Numbered from the stretch's first letter, positions 1 to 8,981 are shown. The stretch is DNA of 64,000 nucleotides from Arthrobacter sp. PAMC 25486 (GCF_000785535.1 NZ_CP007595.1:1364001-1428000); one strand, 5' to 3'. Notes: generated from the sequence alone by a model not told the origin. Program-made: numbers and translations.

Positions 1-664
1 TGACCTCGGGGAATTCCTTGGCCACGGCCTCAACCGTCCGTTTCCACAGGTGCCCGGCGTAGACCAGCACATTATGTTTGTGGACGTAGGTCAATTTCTT
101 GCGGGGACGCTCGTTGGCGCGGCGGAAACCATCGCGGACCAGGCGCTCGACGCCGAAAGCGGTGTTGACGGAAACTTCCGTGGCAATCTCGTGGGGGGTG
201 CCCTTGCGCAGCACGCCGCCATTGCCAACATAGGGACCCTCGGTGCCTTCGCGGACCACAACGAAGTCGATGGTGCCGGGGTTCGCCAAGGGTGAGGCCA
301 CGCCGTCGTACAAGAAGGAAGGGCGCAGGTTGACGTAATGGTCGAGACTGAAACGCAGCTTCAGCAGCATCTCGCGCTCGATCAACCCGGAGGGGATGGA
401 CGTGTCGCCGGGGGCTGCACCGACCGCGCCGAACAGGATCGCGTCATGTCCGCGCAGGGCCTCGATGGTGGAGTCGGGGAGCGTTTCGCCGGTGGCCAGC
501 CAGTGCTCGGCACCGAGCTTGTAGTCGGTGAGCTTGAGTTCCAGGCCCTCGGAAGCGGTGGCCTTTTTCAGGACCTTTACCGCCTCGGCCGTAACCTCGG
601 GGCCGATGCCGTCGCCGGCAATTACGGCAATGTCAATTACTGCGGTGTCAATCGATGCGCTCAT
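1..664 (-). CDS. leuB: 3-isopropylmalate dehydrogenase, N-terminal part (cut by window edge)
   Basis: Third enzyme of leucine synthesis: NAD-dependent oxidative decarboxylation of 3-isopropylmalate in the cytosol. About 221 codons lie in the window, and the C-terminal part runs off the left edge. Reading the minus strand from the ATG at 664 gives [20 protein letters not shown], with GDGIGPEV at residues 17-24 (the N-terminal nucleotide-fold loop of the isocitrate/isopropylmalate dehydrogenase family). Downstream come an FGAVG segment and [15 protein letters not shown], typical of actinobacterial LeuB. The gene belongs with serA (25402-26997) and the ilv genes (40161-45864), from which it is now separated. 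Family assignment is secure; isocitrate or tartrate dehydrogenase is much less likely. Confidence 0.93.
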   Translation of the reverse strand, partial: MSASIDTAVIDIAVIAGDGIGPEVTAEAVKVLKKATASEGLELKLTDYKLGAEHWLATGETLPDSTIEALRGHDAILFGAVGAAPGDTSIPSGLIEREMLLKLRFSLDHYVNLRPSFLYDGVASPLANPGTIDFVVVREGTEGPYVGNGGVLRKGTPHEIATEVSVNTAFGVERLVRDGFRRANERPRKKLTYVHKHNVLVYAGHLWKRTVEAVAKEFPEV

Positions 665-1262
665 GGTTTCAGCCTAGCCAAACCATCCACATGATGGGCA
701 AAGTATCTCACAATGCGAGACTGGGCTGATGGCGCCGACGTCCTGTTGCCTGGCGTCAGCCGCAAGCCTTGGGCTCCTCTCCCTCCTGGCCACAACGCTG
801 GGATTCGGCAGCCCGAAACGCCGACAAGGCGGCATAGGCGTCAGCGCCTGTGCCACCGGGGAATCGAAACTGCAGATACGGCGGTTTCTTGGCCTCGCCA
901 AATTCGAAACTGCAGATACGGCGACGATTCCGCCGAATTCATCGCCCTATCTGCAGTGTGGAACCTGCGAACCATCAGCACATCGCCCTATCTGCAGTGT
1001 GGAACCGAAAGTGAACGCTGCAGAGGCGCTGAGGACGTGGCGGAGTGACCCAACAGAGGGCGTGGATAGAGCAAGTGGGTGAAAGCCGGCAACCAGTGCG
1101 GCCCGCCCTACCCAGCAGGCGCAGGCCCGGCCAACGTGGCCGGCCCTGCCCACAGAATCTCCACCCGCGGAGGAAGCCAGCGCTGCCCGCCCAGCCCGGC
1201 CAATCTCCACCCGCGGCAGGATGCCGCCGCACGCCGCACACCCTAAGGTTGAAGGTGTGATC
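665..1262. other. Intergenic region between leuB and the histidine kinase gene
   Basis: I see no convincing gene in these 600 bases; open frames here lack ribosome binding sites and protein-like composition. The region holds short repeats around the motif CTGCAGATASGGCGA (listed separately) and a 15-base direct repeat AATCTCCACCCGCGG at 1156-1170 and 1202-1216. The leuB promoter (leftwards) and the kinase promoter (rightwards) should both lie here. Confidence 0.5.
866..1006. repeat. Four short copies of a CTGCAGATA motif, two in each orientation
   Basis: GAAACTGCAGATACGGCG occurs at 866-883 and 906-923. An inverted relative occurs as an exact 25-base direct repeat at 941-965 and 982-1006 (core ATCGCCCTATCTGCAGTGTG). 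The copies at 906 and 941 can pair as a hairpin around GATTCCGCCGAATTC. They belong to no gene. Confidence 0.7.
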
Positions 1263-2660
1263 ATGCATTCCATCTACGACTGGTTTCGGCAGCACCGCTT
1301 TGCCGTCGACTTCGTCCTCATGGCCGTGCTCTGGCTCTCGGTGCTGCCCTTCAGCATGGCATCGGGATACGACACAGGCCTGTTGGACATCGTTGCCTCG
1401 GTCTTTTTCGCCACCGCACTGGTGGTCCCCCTCGCATGGCGCCGCACCCGCACCGTCATGGCCGGCTGCCTCATCGCCACGGCGGCCCTGCTGCAGTGGG
1501 CGATGAACGTGCAGCCGATGGCGGCCGACGTCGCCGTCCCCCTCATCGTGTACGCCCTGGCCGCGTTCGGCCCGCGCTGGGCCAGCTTGAGCGGCCTCGC
1601 CCTGGCCATGCTGGGCTCCATCATGCTGGTCACCCGCTACTTCTACGACCTCACCTTCAACCCCGTCTCCCAGCTACCCCAAGCCTTGGTCATCATCCTC
1701 ATGGTGTGGGTGCTGATCCTGTTCAGCTGGACCTCCGGCGACCTCACCCGCACCAAGCGGCTGCGCGAACAGTCACTCTCCGACCGTGCCCACCGGCTGG
1801 AAATTGAGGCCCAGCATGAACGCGAGCTGGCCGCCAGCGACGAGCGTGCCCACATAGCCCGCGAGATGCACGACATCGTGGCACACTCCCTCTCCGTCAT
1901 CATCACCCAGGCCGACGGCGCCCGTTACGCCTCCGTGGCCAACCCGGAAATCGCCCCGGAAACCCTCGCCACCATCGCCGCCACGGGCCGTTCCTCTCTG
2001 CAGGAAATGCGCCGGCTCCTGGGCGTGCTGCGCGGCGGCGACGAGGCATCCACCCGCCCGCTGCCCGGCCTCATTGACCTGGACGAACTGCTCCTGGGCA
2101 TCCGCGCCGCTGGTCTGCCTGTGGACTTCAGCGTGGTGAACGAGGCCCGCCGCCAGCTGCCCCCCGGAGCCGAGCTGACCGCCTACCGCGTGGTCCAGGA
2201 GGGCCTGACCAACGTCATGAAGCACGCCGGGCCCAAGGTTCAGGCCTCGGTCGCCCTCAGTTGGAATGCTCGCGGCCTCGAAGTCACGGTGCACGACGAT
2301 GGCCGCGGCGCCACTGCTTCTCTCTCCACCGCGCCGATCCCCCGGCAGCCCGCCCCCGGATCCCACCCGAACAGATCCCACCCGACGGCGCCCGTCCCCC
2401 AAATTCCTGCCATGTCGGTGCCGCTTACCGCCAAGTCAGCGTCCGACGTCGGCCATCACCACAGCAACCAGCCCACCACTGCGCCGCTCACCCATGCGCC
2501 GCTCCCCCCTGTCCAGGCACCCTCCGGTGCGGCGGCAGGCGGCAACGGCTTGCGCGGGATGGCCGAGCGCGTGAAACTGTACGACGGCGAGCTGGCCGCG
2601 GGGCCCTTGCCCGGCGGCGGCTTCGGCATCACCGCCTTCATCCCCTACTCGGAGAACTGA
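1263..2660 (+). CDS. Sensor histidine kinase, NarL/DesK type, with Pro-rich insert in the ATPase domain
   Basis: Membrane histidine kinase of the HisKA_3 class, partner of the response regulator that starts 3 bases later. I take the ATG at 1263 (GAAGG just upstream) rather than an in-frame codon at 1221, giving 465 residues. Several membrane helices fill residues about 15-155. The phosphoacceptor is His203 in REMHDIVAHSL, followed by the N box with QEGLTNVMKHA around 312-322, DDGRG at 345-349 and GNGLRGMAER at 427-436. Between the last two boxes sit about 75 residues rich in Pro, Ser, Thr and His (about 351-426), where normal kinases have only a short lid. The insert stays in frame and the domain ends properly (GGGFGITAFIP). 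The stimulus is unknown. Confidence 0.93.
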   Translation: MHSIYDWFRQHRFAVDFVLMAVLWLSVLPFSMASGYDTGLLDIVASVFFATALVVPLAWRRTRTVMAGCLIATAALLQWAMNVQPMAADVAVPLIVYALAAFGPRWASLSGLALAMLGSIMLVTRYFYDLTFNPVSQLPQALVIILMVWVLILFSWTSGDLTRTKRLREQSLSDRAHRLEIEAQHERELAASDERAHIAREMHDIVAHSLSVIITQADGARYASVANPEIAPETLATIAATGRSSLQEMRRLLGVLRGGDEASTRPLPGLIDLDELLLGIRAAGLPVDFSVVNEARRQLPPGAELTAYRVVQEGLTNVMKHAGPKVQASVALSWNARGLEVTVHDDGRGATASLSTAPIPRQPAPGSHPNRSHPTAPVPQIPAMSVPLTAKSASDVGHHHSNQPTTAPLTHAPLPPVQAPSGAAAGGNGLRGMAERVKLYDGELAAGPLPGGGFGITAFIPYSEN

Positions 2661-2663
2661 TCA

Positions 2664-3371
2664 ATGACCCCCACCTCCCCCATTCGCGTTGCCCTCGTGG
2701 ACGACCAGCAGCTGGTGCGTTCCGGCTTTGGCATGTTGATTAACTCCCAGCCGGACCTTGAGGTTGTACTGCAGGCCGGCAACGGGATCGAGGCGCTGCA
2801 GGGACTCGCGGCGACGGCGGCCGACGTGGTGCTCATGGACGTGCGCATGCCCGGCATGGACGGCCTGGAAACCACGCGGCGGCTCATGGAACGGACCAAG
2901 GCGGCGCCTGCGGGGTCGTGGCTGGCGGAGCTGAAGATCGTGGTGCTGACGACGTTTGACCTGGACGAGTATGCCCTTGCGGCGATCCAGGCCGGGGCCA
3001 GTGGCTTCCTGCTCAAGGACGCGCCGCCGGAGGAGCTGCTGGGTGCGATCCGGACTGTTTTTGCCGGGGATGCCGTCATTGCGCCGTCGACCACGCGGCG
3101 GCTGCTGGACCATGTGGCCCCGATGCTCTCGGCCCCGAGCCCGGCGAATGATGCGAATGCTGCGGCCGTTGCGAGCTTGACGGCGCGTGAGCATGAGGTG
3201 TTTGTGCTGATTGCCAATGGGCTCTCCAACCCGGAAATTGCGGTGCAGCTGTTTGTTTCCGAGGCGACCGTGAAGACACACGTGGGGCACATCCTGGCCA
3301 AGCTCAACGCCCGCGACCGCGTCCAGGTGGTGCTCATCGCGTACGAGACGGGGATCGTCACCCCACGCTAA
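2664..3371 (+). CDS. Response regulator, NarL/FixJ family (LuxR-type HTH)
   Basis: DNA-binding response regulator of 235 residues, co-transcribed with the kinase. Receiver domain about 6-125: acidic pair in LVDDQQ, phosphoacceptor Asp59 in VLMDVRMPGMDG, Thr in VLTTFD and Lys118 in FLLKDA. A small insertion (TKAAPAGSWLAE, about 78-89) lengthens the loop before the fourth strand. The C-terminal LuxR helix-turn-helix starts at LTAREHEVF and contains GLSNPEIAVQLFVSEATVKTH split over its recognition helix. The target genes cannot be told from this window; no transporter gene follows directly. Confidence 0.94.
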   Translation: MTPTSPIRVALVDDQQLVRSGFGMLINSQPDLEVVLQAGNGIEALQGLAATAADVVLMDVRMPGMDGLETTRRLMERTKAAPAGSWLAELKIVVLTTFDLDEYALAAIQAGASGFLLKDAPPEELLGAIRTVFAGDAVIAPSTTRRLLDHVAPMLSAPSPANDANAAAVASLTAREHEVFVLIANGLSNPEIAVQLFVSEATVKTHVGHILAKLNARDRVQVVLIAYETGIVTPR

Positions 3372-3388
3372 GCCTCCGCTCCCTTCAG

Positions 3389-3480
3389 ACGCCGCAGCAC
3401 CGTCCGGGGTGTTTCTGCGAACGCCGCAGCACCTTCCGGGGTGTTTCTACGAACGCCGCAGCACCTTTGGGTGGTGATGG
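3389..3480. repeat. Three tandem units with an exact 32-base period (ACGCCGCAGCACC core)
   Basis: ACGCCGCAGCACC begins at 3389, 3421 and 3453, a period of exactly 32. The first two units continue with a CCGGGGTGTTTCT segment; the third degenerates. The same core in reverse orientation and with the same period is found at 48149-48225. The array lies downstream of the response regulator stop codon. Confidence 0.75.
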
Positions 3481-3534
3481 AGCATTCCTAAAAAAGTGCC
3501 CACGTGCTGCCGGAAGGTCTCAAGGGGACGACGT

Positions 3535-3570
3535 GGGGAGTTGACCGTTTCCTCGAAAGGTCACCTCCCC
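3535..3570. terminator. Hairpin between convergent genes
   Basis: GGGGAGTTGACC (3535-3546) pairs with GGTCACCTCCCC (3559-3570) around a 12-base loop. It sits between the response regulator and the ABC permease that converge here. No long T run follows, so it may be a factor-assisted terminator or only a palindrome. Confidence 0.5.
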
Positions 3571-3643
3571 GTTCGCTGCCTCCCACTGCCCGCAGGCTCG
3601 CAGCGGGTCCCCCGGCAGCTCTCTTACCGAACCTTTGATCGGA

Positions 3644-4480
3644 TCAGCCCTTGACGGAGCCTGCCGTGAGGCCCTGCACAATGAACTTGCTGGCGAACGC
3701 GAAGATCGCCAGGGTGGGGACCACTGTCAGGACGGCCGCGGCGGACATGGCGCCCCAGTCGATGTTGAAGCTGGAGATGAATCCGGCCAGCGCCGTAGGG
3801 ATGGTTTTGTTTTCGTCGCTGTTCATCAGGGTCACCGACAGGAACAGCTCGTTCCAGCAGTTGACGAAGTTGAAGATGAAGCTGGCGGCGATGCCCGGCA
3901 TCATGACCGGAACCAGCACCCGGAAGAGCGCGGACAGGCGGGAGCAGCCGTCGATCATGGCCGCCTCCTCAAGCGCGTCCGGCACGTTTTCGAAGAAGCC
4001 GCGCAGCATGATGGTGCAGAACGGGATGCAGATCGCGATGTAGACCAGGATCAGGCCCGTCTTGGAATCGACCAGGTCGAAGTTGCTCATCATCATGTAC
4101 AGCGGGCCCAGAGCGATGAACCCGGGGATCATCTGGGTCAGCAGGAACGCCGCCATGACGGCGCCGCGGCCGGCAAACTGGAAACGGGCCAGCACGTACG
4201 CGGAGAGCAGAGAGATCAGCGTTGCGACCGTTGAGGCAACCGTGGCGACAATGAGGCTGTTGATCATGTACCGACCGAAGTCGCTTTTGGTGAACAGGCC
4301 GATGTAATTGTCGAAAGAGATCTCGCTGGGCAGGTACTTCAGCGGCAGCTCGTAGATGGAGCCGGGCGCCTTCAACGACGTGACGACGATCCAGTACAGC
4401 GGGAAAACCGTGACGATCAGGCAGATGGCCAGAAAAATAATCTTGAGGCTCCGCCCCAGTGGGCTCTGTTTGTCAATCAT
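3644..4480 (-). CDS. Carbohydrate ABC transporter permease, MalG type
   Basis: Inner membrane permease of a CUT1 sugar importer, 278 residues, six predicted membrane helices. The cytoplasmic loop that docks the ATPase reads EEAAMIDGCSRLSALFRVLVPVMMPG (EAA motif with conserved Gly), about residues 173-197. Its ATG overlaps the stop of the upstream permease (ATGA, 4477-4480), so the two are translationally coupled. No ATP-binding subunit is encoded in the operon, which is common for CUT1 systems that share an MsiK-like ATPase. The substrate is not predictable beyond a sugar or glycoside. Confidence 0.93.
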   Translation of the reverse strand: MIDKQSPLGRSLKIIFLAICLIVTVFPLYWIVVTSLKAPGSIYELPLKYLPSEISFDNYIGLFTKSDFGRYMINSLIVATVASTVATLISLLSAYVLARFQFAGRGAVMAAFLLTQMIPGFIALGPLYMMMSNFDLVDSKTGLILVYIAICIPFCTIMLRGFFENVPDALEEAAMIDGCSRLSALFRVLVPVMMPGIAASFIFNFVNCWNELFLSVTLMNSDENKTIPTALAGFISSFNIDWGAMSAAAVLTVVPTLAIFAFASKFIVQGLTAGSVKG

Positions 4481-5448
4481 CTCTGGGCCTTTCGGGGGCG
4501 CATGGCCATCAAGTAGAAGACAGCAAACAGCATCAAGGTGAAGACCACAATCAGGCCCAGGGCCGAGGCCTGGCCGTAATCGCCCTCCTGCGTAATCGAG
4601 ATCATGTACGTGGTGATGATGTGGGTTTGGTCGGCAGGACCGCCGCCGGTCATGGCCCAGATGATGTCCGGGAAGTTGAAGATCCAGATCACGCGCAGCA
4701 AGATAGTCAGGCCCAGCGTCACCGAGATGGCCGGCAGGGTGATGTTGAAGAAGGTCCGCACCTTGCCGGCGCCGTCGAGCGCGGCGGCCTCGTACATGTC
4801 ATCGTTGACCGACTGCAGGGCAGCCAGGATCATGATGGCGAAGAACGTGACGCCGTACCAAATGTTGGCGATGATGATGGCGGTCATGGCGAAGCCGGGT
4901 TCGGCCAGCCACGGAATGGGCCCGTCAATGAGCCCTGTTTTCATGAGCAGATCGTTGACCACGCCAAACTCCGCGTTGAACATCCAGCGGAAGAGCATGC
5001 CGATGAGGAAGCCGGACACTGCCCATGGAAAGAAAATGAAGGCCTGGTAGCCGCTGCGGAACTTAAACTTTCGCTTCAGGAACAGTGCCAGGGCGAAGCC
5101 TATGACCACCTGCGGAACCAGCGACCCAACCACCCACACCACGGTGTTGCGGACAATCGTGCCAAATTCAGGGTTCTCAAAGAGCATCTGGAAGTTGCCC
5201 AGGCCGATCCATGAGGTGTCGGAGAGGTCGTTCAGGTTCCAGTTGCGGAACGCCATCTGGGATCCGGAGATCATGGGGTAGTACGTAAAGATCGCCACGA
5301 AGATGGCCGCCGGTGCCATGAACGCCAGCATGGTCCAGCCTGTTCGGGAACTGAACTTCTTCTTGCGCTGGACAAATGCTGGCGGCTCGGGTGGCACGCC
5401 GGCCGTTGCCGGCCGGCGTGCCACTGTCCGCTGTGAATCAGAAGCCAC
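4477..5448 (-). CDS. Carbohydrate ABC transporter permease, MalF type
   Basis: Partner permease of the CUT1 importer, 323 residues. A long Pro- and Arg-rich cytoplasmic N-terminus (about 1-35) precedes the first helix (GWTMLAFMAPAAIFVAIF). The EAA loop reads YEAAALDGAGKVRTFFNITLP at about 215-235. The start is a GTG at 5448, six bases after the binding-protein stop codon; there is no strong Shine-Dalgarno, suggesting coupling to the upstream gene. The stop overlaps the MalG-type start. Confidence 0.92.
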   Translation of the reverse strand: MASDSQRTVARRPATAGVPPEPPAFVQRKKKFSSRTGWTMLAFMAPAAIFVAIFTYYPMISGSQMAFRNWNLNDLSDTSWIGLGNFQMLFENPEFGTIVRNTVVWVVGSLVPQVVIGFALALFLKRKFKFRSGYQAFIFFPWAVSGFLIGMLFRWMFNAEFGVVNDLLMKTGLIDGPIPWLAEPGFAMTAIIIANIWYGVTFFAIMILAALQSVNDDMYEAAALDGAGKVRTFFNITLPAISVTLGLTILLRVIWIFNFPDIIWAMTGGGPADQTHIITTYMISITQEGDYGQASALGLIVVFTLMLFAVFYLMAMRPRKAQR

Positions 5449-5454
5449 GGTGGA

Positions 5455-6756
5455 CTATCCCGCCATCTTTTCGACCCAGTAAGTGTCCCAGCTGGTCAGG
5501 AGCTCCTTGGTGGTCATCTTGTCCGTGAGGACCCGCTGGAGTTCGCCGTCGGACTTCTTGATCCATTCGGTCCACCAGGAGACGCCGCGGGGCTGGACGG
5601 CCGAGATGTACGTGTCCGGATTTTCGGTCATGGTGACGTAGGCAGCCCAGGGGCCGGTGCTGTAGAACGGGTCGTCTGCTGCCGACTTCAGGATCGGCAC
5701 CAGGCTGTTTTCCTTGCTGAACGTTGTGGCGGGCTCGCCCTGCGCCAGGTACTTGATGAGCTTGATGGCTTCGGGCTTATGCTCGGAGCTTTCAGCAATG
5801 CCCCAGCCGGCGGAGGCAACAGGCTGGATGGCCTTGCCGGTGGGGCCCACCAACAGCGGTGCAACGTTCCACTGGTTTTCCTTGACGGAGGTGGATTCCT
5901 TGATGGTTGCGATCACTTCAGGGTCCTGCAGCAGGAACGCGGTGGATCCGTTGCTGAAGCCCTGCACCATTTCCGGGTAGCCCCAGGCAACGGAGGACGG
6001 CGGGGAGCCCTTCTTGAACAGTTCAAGATAATCGTCCATGGCGGTCTGCGCCTCAGGGGCGGAGAAGATGGTCTTGCCGTTGGTCAGCAGGAACGCATTT
6101 TCCTTGTCGATTTGATCGGCAGTGTAGGCCTCGATCACGGCGACGGCGTTGGAGTTGGCATTGGGGCCTCCACGGAAGGCGTAGCCAAACTTGTTCGTGG
6201 CCGGATCGTTGAGCTTCTCAGACTGGGTGATCAGGTCTTCCCAGCTCTTCGGCGGACCGTCGAAGCCGGCGTCCTTGACCAGGTCGGTGCGGTAGAACAA
6301 GGACAGTCCATAGAACCCGTAGGGAATGTAGTAGGTCTTGCCGTCCTGCTTGGAGTAATTGACGGCGTTGTCGGTCAGGTCTCCCCAGCCGTCCCAGCCG
6401 TCGAGGTCGGCGGTCATGTCGTAGAGCCACTTGTTGGCACCGAAGGAGCCGACGGTGATATCGCGGGCCTCCACCACGTCAACACCCTTGCCAGACTGCA
6501 GCATCTGCTGGATCTTCTGGTCAGCCGAATCTGTGGGAGGCGAGACCAGATCAACCTTGATGTTGGGGTTGTCCTTCTCGAAGCCAGCCAGCAGCTTCTT
6601 GATGGTGTCCGTACGGGTGGGGTTGGTGAGGCTTTCCACCATTTTCAGGGTGACCTTGCCGTCCGCCGAGTCCTTGTTGCCACCTCCCCCGCATCCGGAA
6701 AGTGCGAGGACTGCTGCAAGACCAAGCGCAGCAATGGTTGTGAATTTCGATTTCAT
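5455..6756 (-). CDS. Sugar ABC transporter solute-binding lipoprotein
   Basis: Extracellular substrate-binding protein of the CUT1 importer, 433 residues. The start is the ATG at 6756, preceded by AAAGG; the frame stays open to 6795, but the extra codons have no signal character. A lipoprotein signal peptide ends in LALSGCGGGG, so the protein is lipid anchored after cleavage before the Cys. The mature part has the SBP_bac_1 pattern (VKMVESLTNPTRTDTIKKLL-like first strand, IKVDLVSPPTDSADQKIQQM, YGFYGLSLFYRTDLVKDAGF). It lies between the aminotransferase and the permease genes in one minus-strand operon. Confidence 0.92.
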   Translation of the reverse strand: MKSKFTTIAALGLAAVLALSGCGGGGNKDSADGKVTLKMVESLTNPTRTDTIKKLLAGFEKDNPNIKVDLVSPPTDSADQKIQQMLQSGKGVDVVEARDITVGSFGANKWLYDMTADLDGWDGWGDLTDNAVNYSKQDGKTYYIPYGFYGLSLFYRTDLVKDAGFDGPPKSWEDLITQSEKLNDPATNKFGYAFRGGPNANSNAVAVIEAYTADQIDKENAFLLTNGKTIFSAPEAQTAMDDYLELFKKGSPPSSVAWGYPEMVQGFSNGSTAFLLQDPEVIATIKESTSVKENQWNVAPLLVGPTGKAIQPVASAGWGIAESSEHKPEAIKLIKYLAQGEPATTFSKENSLVPILKSAADDPFYSTGPWAAYVTMTENPDTYISAVQPRGVSWWTEWIKKSDGELQRVLTDKMTTKELLTSWDTYWVEKMAG

Positions 6757-6819
6757 GGAAGGCCTTTCAGTGTGATGTGGAACGTCATCGTTCAAATATT
6801 TAGGTGTTGCGGGGATGTC

Positions 6820-8043
6820 TTAGATGGTGTCAGCGGCCCGGGCCAGCTTGACCAGCTCCGGGACGGCACGCTCGGCAAAAGCTTCGTAATCAGCCGCAGT
6901 GTTGTAAAGGTGGGTCGAAAGTCTCAGGTAGCCTGCGCCGTCGAACGTGGTGATGGCCGTTTCAAAGTCGAAGCGGTCCGAGATTAGGGCACGGACCGCG
7001 TGGGAATCCTCGTGCGTGGTGGCCAGGCCGCGGGGCAGCTGGATCAGCCGGAGCGGGTCAACCGGCATGCCCACATCCGCCGCTGCGTTCTCACCGGTCA
7101 GTGCCGTGAAGGCGTCCTGGATGATGTGCTGCCCGTAGCCGCCCAGGGCCCTGGCGTAGCTGCGGTAGTTGTCCCAGCCGTAGCGGCTTTCAATAGTCGC
7201 AAACGATGTGGAGGCGGCCATCCAGGACGTAATGTCCTGGGTGCCGACATGGTCAAAACTCTCTGGGAACTCGTGGGGGAAGCCCCAGGAATCGATCAGC
7301 GGCGTGAGGTGCCGGCGGAACGGGCCGCGAGCAACAAGCGCCGCCGTGCCGCGGGGGGCGCAGGCGAACTTGTGCAGATTGCCGACCCAAAACCCTTCAA
7401 AGTCGGGCACGGGATCTTCCAGCACACCGGGCGCATGGGCGCCATCAACAAGGACCGGCACTCCGTGCAACGCCGCTGCAGCCGCAATCTCAACCACAGG
7501 GAAGCTGCGCGCCGTGGCCGAGGTGATCTGGTCGATCACAATGAGCGCGGTGCGGCCGTTGACCTGCGCCATGACAAGTTCGGTGACGAGGCTTGCGTCC
7601 GCGTCCAACGGCACCTCGGCGATGCGGACCTGGCCGTTGTGTTTGCGGGCAATGCGCTTGGCGCCCTCAAGCACTGCGCCGTAGGCGTGGTTGGTTGTGA
7701 CGATTTCCGCACCGTCCCTGAACGGCAGGGAGTTATAGACGGCAGTGACCCCGGCGCTGGCGTTGATGACCAGGGCCATGTCGGATGCGGGGACTCGCAG
7801 GAAGTCCGCGATGCCACTGCGCGTGCCGGCCAGGGTTGCAGCCTGCCCCATGAACCAAGTACAGGGGTTGGCGTCCATCTGCCGCTTCAGACGCAGCTGG
7901 TGCTGCTGGGCCGGAACAGGAACTGCGCCGTAGGAGCCGTGGTTCAAGTGGGTTTTTCCTGCGGTCATTGACCAATCCGAGATTGCCGGCGCCCCCTCCG
8001 GGGTGAGCATGGCAGACGGTGCAGTTGGTGCTGAGATGGGCAC
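6820..8043 (-). CDS. Class V aminotransferase-fold PLP enzyme (isopenicillin N epimerase-like)
   Basis: PLP enzyme of fold type I, 407 residues, first gene of the sugar ABC operon. The CefD-like N-terminus reads KTHLNHGSYGAVP. The cofactor pocket is visible as VDGAHAPG (Asp200, His203) and the Schiff-base lysine is Lys225 in WVGNLHKFACAPRG. Family members include epimerases, cysteine desulfurases and lyases, so the reaction is open; the operon suggests action on an amino-substituted compound taken up by the transporter. The start at 8043 is a GTG without a clear ribosome site; ATG codons at 8010 and 7968 are alternatives. The divergent GntR protein is the probable regulator. Confidence 0.85.
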   Translation of the reverse strand: MPISAPTAPSAMLTPEGAPAISDWSMTAGKTHLNHGSYGAVPVPAQQHQLRLKRQMDANPCTWFMGQAATLAGTRSGIADFLRVPASDMALVINASAGVTAVYNSLPFRDGAEIVTTNHAYGAVLEGAKRIARKHNGQVRIAEVPLDADASLVTELVMAQVNGRTALIVIDQITSATARSFPVVEIAAAAALHGVPVLVDGAHAPGVLEDPVPDFEGFWVGNLHKFACAPRGTAALVARGPFRRHLTPLIDSWGFPHEFPESFDHVGTQDITSWMAASTSFATIESRYGWDNYRSYARALGGYGQHIIQDAFTALTGENAAADVGMPVDPLRLIQLPRGLATTHEDSHAVRALISDRFDFETAITTFDGAGYLRLSTHLYNTAADYEAFAERAVPELVKLARAADTI

Positions 8044-8124
8044 GGCGCGCTTTCTGTTGGGCGATACAAGTACCTGTAAGTTATCTCACAATAAAACCAA
8101 AGACAAGGCATCTTTATAATAATT

Positions 8125-8208
8125 CATCCTATGACTTGTTGAAAAGTACGACCTTAGGGCAGTCATGTCCCGCAGATTCATGGAATACATCCGATGACTT
8201 TTCGAACA
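8125..8208. promoter_or_regulatory. Direct repeats in the divergent promoter region, candidate GntR operators
   Basis: Two 21-base copies at 8125-8145 and 8188-8208 (CATCC-K-ATGACTT-K-TTYGAA-M-A) match at 18 positions and lie 63 bases, about six helical turns, apart. They are in an unusually AT-rich stretch between the operon (leftwards) and the GntR gene (rightwards). Binding by the adjacent regulator is inferred. Confidence 0.5.
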
Positions 8209-8261
8209 CGTATGATGAGTTGTCGGACAGCAAAGATGCCCAGCCAGCCAAAGGAACCCCC

Positions 8262-8981
8262 GTGAGTGCAGTGGAAACAGCCATGCAGGGCCTGCGGGCC
8301 AAGATCGCCTCCGGCGAGCTGCAGCCCGGCCAGAAATGCCCGCCCGAAGGCGAACTGGCCGCGCAGCTCGGAGTCTCACGGAGTTCCTTGCGTGAGGCCA
8401 TCAGGGCCCTGTCCGCCTTGGGCGTCATGGAGGCTAGGCACGGCTCCGGCACCTATATCTCTTCGCTTGAACCGGCGGAGATCCTGAAGGGCTTCGCCCT
8501 GCTGGTCGACCTATTTCCCTTCGACAGCGTCTTAGAGCTATTTGAGATTCGACGGGTCCTTGAGTCCCATGCGGCAGCATCAGCTGCCGCCCGGCCGCTG
8601 CCGGAACTCATTGCGGAACTAGATTCCCTGATGGAGGCGATGGAGGCGACCGACAATTCGGCCGACATTTCCGATCTCGACGCCCGCTTCCATGAGGCCA
8701 TCTGCGAGGCGGGCGGCAACGCCACACTCACCGGACTCATGGGCCTGTTCCGCTCACGCGGACGCCACTTCAACATCTTTGACAGCAGCGAGGGTGCCAC
8801 CGTGCGCGATCTGAGCAACAAGGGCCACCGCAACATTGTGAATGCCATCCGCAATCACGACCCCGCCATGGCGGCGACGGCCACCGCCAGCCACGTTGCC
8901 CAAAGCGAATTCTGGCTACGGAAATTCCGCCCCGCACCCCAGCTGGCCGCGCCCGGTGCATCCGGAGCCACTGAGGCCTAA
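8262..8981 (+). CDS. GntR family transcriptional regulator, FadR/FCD subfamily
   Basis: Cytosolic DNA-binding regulator of 239 residues. The GTG at 8262, seven bases after AAAGGAA, is chosen over a longer open frame starting near 8019 because the upstream residues have no domain character. Winged helix at about 8-66 (PPEGELAAQLGVSRSSLREAI, then LGVMEARHGSGTYI). The FCD effector domain follows with DLDARFHEAICEAGGN and HRNIVNAIRNHD, which carry the conserved Asp and His metal ligands. It faces the aminotransferase/ABC operon and very likely controls it in response to a small organic acid or sugar derivative. Confidence 0.9.
   Translation: MSAVETAMQGLRAKIASGELQPGQKCPPEGELAAQLGVSRSSLREAIRALSALGVMEARHGSGTYISSLEPAEILKGFALLVDLFPFDSVLELFEIRRVLESHAAASAAARPLPELIAELDSLMEAMEATDNSADISDLDARFHEAICEAGGNATLTGLMGLFRSRGRHFNIFDSSEGATVRDLSNKGHRNIVNAIRNHDPAMAATATASHVAQSEFWLRKFRPAPQLAAPGASGATEA

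Noticed and set aside
3389..3480. Possible CRISPR array because of the regular 32-base period
   Set aside because: Units are contiguous with no unique spacers, only three copies occur, and there are no cas genes.
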